64,000 nucleotides of DNA from the NCBI GenBank assembly GCA_012064385.1, contig QRDG01000473.1, positions 3,357,092-3,421,091 on the forward strand. The letters run 5' to 3'. Below are positions 10,906 to 21,145 of the stretch, in pieces. Both the position numbers and the translations under genes were made by a program. Position 1 is the stretch's first letter. The number at the start of each line of letters is the position of its first letter. This DNA comes from Puccinellia tenuiflora. Its lineage: Eukaryota; Streptophyta; Magnoliopsida; Poales; Poaceae. Below the pieces are notes generated by a model that saw nothing but the letters and a program-made list of their open reading frames with translations, made no database searches and was not told where the DNA came from.

Positions 10906-11335
10906 GATCCAACAGCTCACAAGCCCTCAAAAGAAACACACCCCTGATCCAACGGCTCACAAGCGCTTTAAAGAAACACACGATCCGTGTGCTTCTTTAG
11001 TCCCGGTTGGTAACACGAACCGGTACTAAAGGCCCTGATCCAACAGCTCACAAGCGCTCGAAGGAAACACACGATCCGTGTGCTTCTGATCCAACGGCTC
11101 ACAAGCGCTCTAAAAAAACACACACCAGATCCAACGGCTCACAAGCGCTTGAAAGAAACACACGATCCGTGTGCTTCTTTAGTCCCGGTTGGTAACACGA
11201 ACCGGTACTAAAGGCCCTGATCCAACGGCTCACAAGCGCTCGAAGGAAACACATGATCCGTGTGCTTCCGATCCAACGGCCCACAAGTGCTCGAAGGAAA
11301 CACACGATCCGTGTGCTTCTTCCACCGCTTCCCGC
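10905..11335. repeat. Hairpin-containing tandem repeats 5' of the PPGW ORF (CACTA-2 copy)
   Basis: Units beginning gatccaacggctcacaagcg and ending in acacgatccgtgtgcttc are repeated several times. Some include a perfect hairpin made of TTTAGTCCCGGTTGGT and its complement. The same array, longer, is at 60205-60835 in CACTA-4. Each unit also contains cacgatccgtgtg, itself a short palindrome. Confidence 0.8.
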
Positions 11336-11466
11336 CTTCGTCTTCCCGTAATTTCTCACTATATATATGTAGGCTTGGCCGCCATTGCCATATCACATCT
11401 AACCTCATATCTGCAACCTCATCACTCTTCCATTGTAACAAAATTTTGACTTAGGGGTCGGCGACG

Positions 11467-11745
11467 ATGTCCATGTTGGACCAGAGGGGCGATGTGCGGG
11501 ACTGGGCTCCACCGGGCTGGCACTGGGAGGTGCTACCTTCCGGGACGCGTAGCTTGGTGAGGAATCCGGGTGACGTCGTCGACCTGGATCTTCTGTGGTG
11601 GCAGTCGCGTGGGCCACGCTCGGTGCAGAGGGAGCCGGCCTCCGAGGAGGTGGTACGTCGCCATATCAGGGAGGAGGATGAGCATGTCCGTCGCTACATG
11701 TATCTATTGGATAGGCAGTATGACAGTAGGTGGTCGTTTCTTTAG
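11467..11745 (+). pseudogene. PPGW small ORF, copy 1, truncated by TAG
   Basis: The ORF encodes 92 residues beginning MSMLDQRGDVRDWAPPGWHW, with Trp-, Arg- and Asp-rich sequence and no recognised domain. A TATA-like tatatatatg lies near 11361. The counterpart at 60929-61297 continues for about 30 more residues; here its CAG codon is TAG at 11743-11745. The same promoter array precedes both copies. It is an uncharacterised CACTA-borne gene, either captured or an accessory gene. Confidence 0.55.
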
Positions 11746-11989
11746 AGGGTTCCTTCTCACGTGAGCTATGACCCTGTGAGGGTTCCTTCTCTTTGGATGC
11801 GCAGCGCCGGCGGCTCAGCACCCCGCGGCTCAGGAACCGGTCGAAGTTAGTTTCAGAGTCTGTGATCGCCATTGCAGTTCTCTTGTCTGTGATCGTAGTT
11901 TAGGTTACTACTTGCTTTTGAAAACTTGCGACCTAAACTATCAACTTCCGGAGATGTGTGTGATATTCATGCATATCTATGCAAAATAT

Positions 11990-12540
11990 TGGGTCTCGCC
12001 AGGTATGAGGGGGACGGCCCGCCTCCTTCGGACTTCAATGAATATATAAGTTTAATTAATGAATATTGATATTTTAATTGCATTTTTCTGATAAACAGAT
12101 AAAAAGATATTGAATTTATAACATGATTTTCAAATAATTAAATGAAACTATAAAAATATATGAACTTTTAAATAATAAAAAGATAATGAATTTCAAATAT
12201 TGGAACATTTTTTAAATATTGGAACAATTTAAAATAAACTAGAAAAAAACAATTCCAAAAGCATGTAAAAATTCATATATTTAGAAAAGAAAACAAAGTA
12301 TATAAAAGAAACAAAAAAGAAAACAGAAAAAGAAACTAGAAATAAGAAACAAAAAAAAGACCATTGGTCCCGGTTCTTAACACCAACCGGGACCAAAGGC
12401 CCGCTGGGCTTCGCGCGCAATATTTCGCGGCCCGGACAGACCTTTGGGCGGTTGGTGTTACCAACCGCGACCAAAGGGTCTTTGGTCCCGGTTCGTGGCT
12501 AGAACCGGGACCAAAGGTCCTTTCCGCGAGGATTTGAGCG
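11990..12540. repeat. AT-rich spacer and subterminal-type hairpins
   Basis: Positions 12040-12350 are AT-rich and empty of genes. From 12358 to 12520 there are three inverted pairs of the GGTCCCGGTT...AACCGGGACC type, the same class found at CACTA ends, although this is mid-element. It may mark an old terminus of another CACTA copy. Confidence 0.5.
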
Positions 12541-12544
12541 GTTT

Positions 12545-12943
12545 CCTCCAAAATTCTTTTCATTCTCTCCAAGTTCTTCTCCCCGACGCCGCCGCCCTCT
12601 CCCCTGCCGCCAGGCTGCCGCGCCGTCGCTCCGGAATCCCTCCCCACGCCGTCGCTCCCCACGGACGCTGCGCTCCCTCTCCATCCCCGGACGCGCGCCC
12701 CGGCCGGCCTCTCCCCGCTGCGCTGCTCCGCCACGCTCTGGTGTCGCGCCAGAAGTCCGCCGTCGCCGGAATCCCTCCCCACGCCATCGCTCCCCACGGA
12801 CGCCGAGCTCCCTCTCCATCCCCGGCCGCGCGCCCAGGCCGGCCTCTCCCCGCTGCGCTGCTCCGCCACGCTCTGGTGTCGCGCCAGAAGTCCGCCGTCG
12901 CCGGAATCCCTCCCCACGCCGGCCGCCGCTTCCACCGGATCGA
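12545..12943 (+). other. Untranslated first exon of ORF2-Ulp1 gene, with 135-bp tandem duplication
   Basis: The stretch is GC-rich and ends at a GT donor (atcgag|gtaatt, 12944). Its next acceptor is the cag at 13661-13663. The phrase ggaatccctccccacgcc recurs at 12633, 12768 and 12903, so a 135-bp unit is present twice with the start of a third. The unit keeps no reading frame of note. The intron 12944-13663 is AT-rich with repeated tagcaaacattcaaatttt units at 13455-13535. Confidence 0.55.
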
Positions 12944-13675
12944 GGTAATTTCCGTCCCCTGCATAGCTATATTAGCCCAATTGTTAGGAAAATTTTGTTA
13001 GTGGTTTAAATTTAGTAGATGCAATTTTTCAGTACCATTTTGATATTTGCATAGTTTGAATTCATTAGATGCAATTTTTAGATGATTTTTTTAGTTTTGT
13101 GTTAGATATGCAAAATAGACGATGGAGAATTGTATGCAGATTGTGTCGGTGGAGAAAATATGTGCATAGAAATTTTGTAGATGCCCGGCATAGGAATTTT
13201 AGTTATTTGTATATAGTAAATTGTATAGTACTATATATGCTCGGCATAGGAATTTTAGTTATTTGTATAGTAAATTTTAGTTCCGCCTCTTTCTTCATCT
13301 CATTTGTGTTAGCAAAAAATTATGTTAGGAAATATTGTTAGTGTTAGTGTTAGGATCCATTTATGTTAGCAAAAAATTATGTTAGGAATTTTAGTTACTG
13401 TTAGTGTTAGAAACAATTTGTGTTAGCAAAATATTGTGGTAGGAAATATTTTGATAGCAAACATAAAAATTGTGATAGCAAACATTCAAATTTTGATAGC
13501 AAACATTCAAATTTTGATGGCAAACATTCAAATTTTCTTCAAATGTTATTACAATTATTCTGCTAATGCTAACATTGTTAAGTAGTTGCTATCATTTTGC
13601 ATTCACAAATAGTGTTAGATGCAAATTTTGATATTCATATTCTTTTTACAAAATTGATTGCAGGGACATTGAGCT

Positions 13676-16600
13676 ATGGATCCAAATTTTCCGGACGCCT
13701 TCGGCAGAGACGAGGAGTGTGAAGAGCAGATGGATCTAACTTGTCCGGACGTCGCCGGCAGAGACGAGGAGTGCGAAATGCGAATGCTTCAGATTATAGC
13801 AGGACGTGCGGCCGCGCCTGTCGGTGAAGAAGATGCCGTAACTGCAGAAGATTACGGCTCCCAATTTCTGAACGAATCCGGTGAGGGAGTTGACGAAGAA
13901 GAAATTTGTAGAGAGGAGGAAGTGCCCTTAACAAACTCCGACGAGGTATATTAAGCCTCTGTACATCGATCACACTAGATGCATTATTTGAGTTGTATTG
14001 CAGTTATTAACGAACCATTTTTTCTTTTAGCCCTCCGGATCGAGCAAATCTACAGCAGTGCCGAAACAAGGCCCGACGAAGCCGTTGAAGGAGGGTCGTA
14101 GGATAGTGATCGACCAAGTTAGTGCTAGTGGCGAACCTTTGGAACCCATAGATTGCCGCTGCAAATACATTAATCAATGTGGGGTTATTGTTAGGGACAT
14201 TGTCCCGATCAACCTTGAAGAATGGATTCAGCCGAAGGATGAAAACAACCCAACTACTTATGTCGACGAGGGACTAAAAAAATTGTGTTGGGACACGCTC
14301 TTGACAAAGGTCAGCCTACCGCCAGATCTACCGGAGCACTGGAAGACAAAAGTGAAGGAGTGGTCTCTTAGTAAGATGGCCGAACAATTCCGGACCTGGA
14401 AGAAAAACTTATGGAAAGCTTATCTAAAGGCGGAGAAGAAAGATCCAGTTTTCACTGGACCACTAGTGAAGATACAACAGCAGTGGCCCACATTTGTGGA
14501 GCAAAGAAAATCGGATGCCGCTGTGGCCCGATCGGTTCAGAATAAGTTAAATGCTGCGAAGAAGGAATATCACCACCGTTTGGGGGCAGGTGGCTACAGG
14601 GCTGCCATGCCTAAGTGGGAAGCCTTTGAAGCACGACTACTTGATAACGGGATCATTCCACAGACACATGACTGGCCCGAGAGGTCCAAGTTTTGGTTGT
14701 TCGCGCATGGGGCAGGGTTGGACCCACAGACAAGGTTGATTGTTGCTCAGGGAAAATGGAAGGAAAAAATTGAGTATATAACCAAACAACTCATGGACGC
14801 AATAGATAAAGTTCGAAGGGAAGAGTACGTGGTCGATAGAGAGAATGACGAGCTGTCACTAGCACTCGGGAATCCTAAACACGTTGGACGATTACGAGGC
14901 TATGGAGCCGGTGTCACCTTGAAGCAAGGTTTTCCGGAAGACGCTCATACTTATAGAAGCCGTCAGAGAAAAAAGAAGAAGGAGTCTGACCGGTTATCAG
15001 CACTGGAATGCAAGGTGCAGCAGCAGCAGGAGCAACTAGACTCAATTAGTAAGCAAAAGGCATCTCAGCTGCAGCTAGAAGGTCATGTTGAAGCCGCCCC
15101 ATCTGATCAGCGGAAAAGCAGCGTGGGTTCCACGAATGTAGAAAATTCTGAATTCCAACCGCCGGCGGCTCACTACCCCGTGGATGATATCACGGAGAAG
15201 ACAGACTGTGAGCTACACATATCAATGAAGAACGTGACTTTCAAGGTGGCAGTCGGCTATGCTTTACCTAATCCAGCTGGAGCAAGCTACCATCTCGGAG
15301 GGATTCCACCTGGCTATGCTCGTGTCGGGGTGGATGAAGTTGTGCCGTTATATGCTAATCTGGAACTTGACATTCCTGGAGTGACGACGAGAAGACACTA
15401 GGAGATGTCGAGAAGGGTATCGCTCTCTGGAACAAGAAAAACATCATGTTTCCAAACTTGACTCCTCCGAGTAGCAGACCCCCACCTCAAGATTCATCTC
15501 CCCCACCTCAAGATCCATCCCACCCACCTCAAGATCCATCCTCCCCACCTCAAGATCCATCCCTCCCACCTCAAGATCCATCCCCCCCACCTAAAGATCC
15601 ATCCCCCCACCTAAAGATCCATCCCCCCCACCTAAAGATCCACCCCCACAAGATCCATCCTCCCCACATCAAGATCCATCCCTCGATGCCCCATCCGTCA
15701 TGAGTCCATCGCCCGCGACGTCCCGTCCGTCGATTCCGCCCCTTGTTAAGACCTTCTCGTCAAAGCGGAAACTATCCTTCACGTCGACGCGTGAAGATAA
15801 GTTAACTTGAGCGGAACGCGAGTTGCTAAAGCCTCTTCCAAAGAGATCGTACGACTTAACTCCAGAGGAACTCGAGGAGTCGGTGCGTGCCGATGTGGCC
15901 CGACAATTAGCTCCGAAACGGCCCCCGCCTGAAGAGATAATACCAGCAGAAAAAGTTGAGAGATTTATAAAAAATCTAACGGGTCCCCTGCCAGAGCCGC
16001 CTAAATTGCGAGATGACTATGATCGTGTTTTGGAGAAGACAATTAGTCAAGAGGAGGAGGAGAAGAAGGCTGCCTATCGCCTAAAGAGGCAGCGGATGCA
16101 GGAGGAGAAGGAGGCGGCAGATCGCCTAAAGAAAGAGCGGTTCAAGGCGGCAAAATGCGGGAAAAAGGTGGCCCAGCTCGGAGAACAGGCAAAACAGTCG
16201 ATCTCCCCGCTGAAGGTGATATCCGATAAGAAAGTTCACCACGACACTGGCACCATAGGCGGCCCCCAAGAGTATCAGTATGCATGGACATATGTCTACG
16301 GGAAGTCCCTGGTCAGACCTGAGCAGGTCAATTCTCTAACAACACAATTGCGTCGATTGCATCTGTGGTACGAGAAAGCCAGTAGCGGCCGGGCATGAGT
16401 ACTTCTGGGTGTCATATAAGAAAGAGCATTACTTCACGGATGACGCGATGTATATTCCGTTTTCTGAAAATTTTCAGTTATTCAATCAAGACTCCCTCGA
16501 CAAATCCCTCGTCAGTTGCTATTGTTTGTAAGTGATTTATTTCTGCAATTTAATTAAGTCTCTAGCTCTGCTCGTTCGTTGCCTGTAATTATCTCACTAC

Positions 16601-17630
16601 ATTTTTTGTACTGTAGAATGAAGATTGTCGAATGCAGGGAACGCCGCATCTATGACATCGGGTTCATTGACCCATATTATATTAATGAAGTGACCGTAAA
16701 TAACCATCCCGAGGACACAGAGAATAACTTGTTCCGGTGGTTAGTGAAACTAAATACTTGCGAAGAAATACTTTTTCCTTACGTCTTCCAGTGAGTGTTA
16801 CTGTACCTTCTACACATTCTATTTTGCTTACTCCATGTTTAATGTAATCGATGAGTCATGGACATATAAACGTGCGCAGTTCCCACTGGATTCTGCTAAT
16901 CATTAGAGTTGACCAAGGAGTCGTTCAAGTCATGGACTCGTTAAGGAAAAACATGGAAGAGTACCAAAGCTTGCAAGATATGCTCCAGAGGTAATTTTAA
17001 TCATTATCGCTCTATATCGTCCTCTTTCATTCATTTTCTGATATTAAGTAATTAATAACTCCTTTAATCATTTTCTTTTGGCGGCCAGGGTTTGGAAACG
17101 GTTCATCGTGAAGGTTCTAGGGGAATGGAAACCGAAGTTGTATTTTTATACCACCAAGGTAAGTAGTACTATATATATAGGTCCGCACAACTCTTTAATT
17201 GTAGTTTCAATACCATTATCATGCTTGATTATTATTTGATTAAATTCTATTTTCTGTAAAGTGGTGTGAGAGGCAGCAACAGGGGACAAATTTATGTGCA
17301 TACTACGTTTTTAAATACATGCGCTCTTTTATCAGTGAGCGGAATAGAGAACAAAGAACAGCTTATGTATGTATACACTCTGCGCAATTTTTTATTACCA
17401 TATTGTGTTGAGTTCCATTCATAAATTATTTTATTATGATTTCATATATACAGTTATAAACAACTCACATATTCATATTGATCTAGATGGAGCGAATGCG
17501 GGACCTGCTCATACCAGCGAAGCGCCTAAAAGCAATTCAAGAGGAATTGGCGGGATTTTTGAACTCGGAGGTCCTAAAGAAAACTGGAGAATTTTATCAC
17601 AAAAGCAATTATTTTTTGCCTCCAATGTAA
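13676..17630 (+). pseudogene. CACTA second gene: Transposase_24-type protein fused to Ulp1-like protease
   Basis: The gene is multi-exon. Exons are 13664-13945 (ATG 13676), 14031-about 16527, 16617-16790, 16880-16990, 17089-17158, 17262-17366 and 17487-17630 (stop TAA), all with GT/AG borders. Exons 2-3 give about 550 residues with the plant Transposase_24 region (WSLSKMAEQFRTWKKNLW, FVEQRKS, AMPKWEAFEARL) and a basic coiled coil. A DUF8039-like module ends near 15390. Frame changes occur near 15375, within the Pro-rich repeat, and at about 16390. The last exons encode a C48/Ulp1 fold with His in HW (about 16884), Asp in VMDS (about 16930), and Gln plus Cys in QQGTNLCAYYV (about 17275-17305). 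Such genes accompany tnp2 in grass CACTA elements; the protease would act on SUMO-like conjugates. Confidence 0.8.
15482..15690 (+). repeat. 18-bp tandem repeat encoding PPQDPS
   Basis: About eleven copies of ccacctcaagatccatcc follow one another. The first seven read PPQDPS in the ORF2 frame. Loss of bases in later copies shifts the frame, giving HLKIHP. Slippage in this array is the likely cause of one ORF2 frameshift. Confidence 0.85.
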
Positions 17631-17754
17631 TTGACGTGATCTGGACGTGTGAGAAACGTGATGTCGGTCTAGTAACTTGAACGTGATCTCGACGTGTGGG
17701 CTTATGTTTCTATGTATGAATCGGGACCAATGCCCCTTTGGAACCGGGACCAAT

Positions 17755-17773
17755 GCCCCTTTTTCTACTAGTG
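17755..17773 (+). repeat. Internal CACTA right terminus
   Basis: The sequence gcccctttttctactagtg is identical to the right end of CACTA-1 (23327-23345), and both are preceded by AACCGGGACCAAT. It is not the outer end of CACTA-2, which lies 414 bases further on. No matching CACTAG left end is found next to its direct-repeat partner near 8985. Confidence 0.8.
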
Positions 17774-18187
17774 TACTGTATGTGGTAGCGTAGAAATATA
17801 CAAACACTATTTTGAAATGAAGAAAAGAAAATAAATGAATAAAATAAAACAAAATGAATTCTCTGCCGCGGCACAGAAAGTGCCCAAATTTCTGCTGCGG
17901 CAGAGAATTAGTAAACCCTAAACCCTAACCAAAATGAACTCTCTGCCGCGGCACAGAAAGTGCCCAAATTTCTGCCGCGGCAGATAACAATTAGTCGCGG
18001 CCCGTTATACGAACCGCGACTAAAGGTTCTGCCCCCTAGCACACCCAGGATGAGGACCATTTGTCCCGGCTGGTGACAGGTCCGCGACTAATGGTTGGAC
18101 CTTTAGTCCCGCCTCCGCTGTCGCGGTTGGCCAACCGCGACAAATGCCCCTCACGGCCCGGGACAATAGGTCCAGTCTCCACTAGTG

Positions 18188-20852
18188 GCAGAAGATACAT
18201 GCATGCATCAATGACTGCATCCTCTACCGTGGTGAGGAGTACGAGAATTTGAATGCATGCCCGGTATGCGGTATAAGATAAGGCGAGATGACCCTGGTGA
18301 TGTTGAGGGTGAGCCGTGCCCCAGGAAGAGGGTTCCTGCCAAGGTGATGTGGTATGCTCATATAATACCACGGTTGAAACGTTTGTTCCAAAACAAAGAG
18401 CATGCAAAGTTGTTACGATGGCACAAAAAAGACCGTAAGAAAGACCTGACGCTGAGACACCCCGTCGATGGGTCGCAGTGGAGAAAAATCGACAGGGAGT
18501 TCCCGGAATTTGCAGCTGACGTAAGGAACTTAAGATTTGGGCTAAGTACAGATGGCTTTAATCCTTTCGGGGAGCAGAGCTCCGGTCATAGCACCTGGCC
18601 TGTGACTCTGTGTATCTATAACCTTCCTCCTTGGTTGTGCATGAAGCGGAAGTTCATTATGATGCCAGTGCTCATCCAAGGCCCGAAGCAACCCGGCAAC
18701 GACATTGATGTGCACCTGAGGCCATTGGTTGAAGAACTTTTACAGTTGTGGCGTGACGAAGGTGTACCTATGTGGGATGAGCACGAACAAAAGGAATTTG
18801 ACCTACGAGCGTTGTTGTTTGTAACCATCAATGATTGGCCTGCTCTTAGTAACATTTCAGGACATTCAAACAAGGGATACAATGCATGCACGCACTGTTT
18901 AGGTGAGACTGAAAGTATACATTTGGGAAACAAGAATGTGTACCTGGGGCATCGACGATTTCTGACAAAAGGGCATGCCGTAAGAAAGAAAGGCAAGCAT
19001 TTCAAAGGTGAGCCAGATCCTCGGACGAATCCTAAATTACCTAATGGTGATGTTATATATGACATGGTCAAGGACTTAAAAGTAATCTTTGGAAAGGGTC
19101 CTGGCAGTCTATCTGTTTCGAATGACGCTGATGGACACGTACCCATATGGAAGAAGTGCTCTATATTTTGGGAGCTACCCTATTGGAAAATACTGTAGGT
19201 TCGCTCTGCAATCGACGTGATGCACGTGACGAAAAATCTATGCGTGAACCTACTAAGCTTCTTGGGCGTGTATGGAAAACAAAAGATACACCAGAATCAC
19301 GGCAGGACCACCAACGTATGCACGAACGAGACGATCACCTGAATCCAGATAAGTATCAAGGTCTTGCCAGCTACGCTCTTACCAAAGAAGAGAAGGAGAT
19401 CTTTTTTGAAGTCCTGAGCAGTATCAAGGTCCCGTCTGGTTTCTCGTCGAATATTAAGGGAATAATAAACATGGCAGAGAAAAAGTTTCAGAACCTAAAG
19501 TTTCATGACTGCCACGTGATTATGACACAATTACTTCCGATTGCATTGAGGGGGCTTCTACCGGAAAATGTTCGAGTACCCATTGTGAACCTATGTGCAT
19601 TTCTCAATGCAATTTCTCAGAAGGTGGTCAATCCATTAACTCTACCAGGTTTATAGAAGGATGTGGTCCAATGTCTTGTCAGCTTCGAGTTGGTGTTCCC
19701 ACCATCCTTCTTCAATATTATGACGCACCTCATAGTTCACCTAGTCGAAGAGATTAACGTTCTCGGTCCTGTATTTCTACACAACATGTTCCCCTTTGAG
19801 AGGTTCATGGGAGTCTTAAAGAAATACGTTCATAACCGTGCTAGGCTAGAAGGAAGCATCTCCAAGGGCTATGGAACAGAGGAGGTAATTGAGTTTTGTG
19901 TTGACTTTATTCCTGACCTTAAGCCGATCGGTGTTCCTCAATCGCGCCATGAGGGGAGACTGCGTGGAATAGGCACGCTTGGAAAGAAATCAATAATATG
20001 TGTAAGGACTGGGATTCTTTCAATCAAGCACACTACACAGTTCTACATAATTCCATCTTGGTGGCTCCGTATATCGAGGAACACATGAATATTTTACGCT
20101 CTAAATGCCCGGAGCAGCCTGGAGAATCGATTGAAAGGGAACACATGAAGACTTTCAGCGGATGGTTGCAAACACGTCTCATTAATGACAACACTGTTGA
20201 AGAACAATTATACTTGTTGGCCAAAGCACCATCGTCGACTATATTGACTTTTCAAGGGTACGAGATAAATGGGAATACATTTTACATGACCGACCAAGAT
20301 AAAAAGAGCACCAACCAAAACAGTGATGTCCGCTTTGATGCAACAAACAACAATGGGAAAAAGGACACATATTATGGTTACATAGAGCAGATATGGGAAC
20401 TTGACTATGGACCTTCTTTCAAGGTACCTTTGTTCAGGTGCAAATGGTTCAACCTGGAAGGCGGGGTAAATGTAGACCCGAAGTACGGAATGACTACGGT
20501 GGATGTCAAAAATCTTGGGTACGACACCGAACCATTCGTCCTAGCCAATGACGTGGCTCAGGTTTTCTATGTGAAGGACATGTCTTCCAGACCGAAAAAA
20601 AGAAAAGATAAGCAAGCGAATACATCATATGATGAGCCAAAGCACCACATAGTTCTTTCAGGAAAAAGAAACATCGTAGGAGTGGAGGACAAGACGGACA
20701 TGTCGGAAGATTACAATAATTTTCATGAAATTCCCCCCTTCACGGTTAAAACTGACCCAACCATCGCGTTGAATGATGAAGATTGTCCATGGTTGCGGCG
20801 CAATCAGAAGAAAGGGACACACACGAAGAAGAAAGGGACACACACTAGATAG
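18188..20852 (+). pseudogene. tnp2-type CACTA transposase, 3' portion (continuation from 7469)
   Basis: Coding resemblance resumes right after CACTA-2 with QKIHA, matching 57270 onward in CACTA-4. The Transposase_21 core is seen in 18257-19198 (LSTDGFNPFGEQ, LCIYNLPPWLCMKRKFIMMPVLIQGPKQPGNDIDVHLRPL, ACTHCL). The DUF4218 region follows (about 19530-19900) and then DUF4216 (about 20320-20590, YGYIEQIWELDYG...VPLFRCKW). Damage: a short deletion in the CPVC segment near 18262, TAG at 19196-19198, a 1-base loss near 19285, TAG at 19654-19656, and a frame change near 19990. The last frame ends at 20852. Together with 6801-7469 this is the dead transposase of CACTA-1. Confidence 0.9.
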
Positions 20853-21145
20853 GGACGTTGGTGGTGATGTGTAATAATGTATTAAACCTTTTATCTCGTA
20901 GAACTGAAGGATTCCTAGATAGAACAAAACACCGTAGGGCGTATGCAGGTGAAACCGTTTGATTTGTATTCGGTCGATCAACATGATTTCTAGAGATCCG
21001 CTTCACTCTTTCTGCTGCAACAAAAACTGGTGAGAAGCCTACCCATTTTAAACGGGCATTCGATCGAAGCAGCTGCAAGACTTCTCTGATGATCTGCAAC
21101 CGTCCCAACAAGTGTTGGTGATATACCAGATCATCAAAGCATCTT
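20853..21145. other. CACTA-1 spacer with internal deletion junction
   Basis: No gene is seen. The sequence follows 10258-10330 of CACTA-2 and then, near 21138, jumps from the spacer (gatcatcaaagc) straight into the middle of the ORF2 gene (atcttccaaagagatcgtacg). The promoter and first half of ORF2 present in CACTA-2 are thus missing here. Confidence 0.7.

Larger units (their letters stand above)
7470..18187 (+). mobile_element. CACTA-2: composite CACTA element inserted in the tnp2 of CACTA-1
   Basis: The element begins CACTAGTATAAAACAGGCC and ends CTCCACTAGTG. The bases gca at 7467-7469 are repeated at 18188-18190, and tnp2 of CACTA-1 resumes immediately after, so both borders are exact. 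The length is 10,718 bp. The two ends are only partly alike: beyond CACTAGT they diverge. A second, internal right end (TTTTTCTACTAGTG, ending at 17773) matches the right end of CACTA-1. The interior therefore looks like one CACTA inside or fused to another. Cargo: exonuclease pseudogene, coiled-coil/membrane gene, PPGW ORF, and an ORF2-Ulp1 gene. It has no tnp2. Confidence 0.93.
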
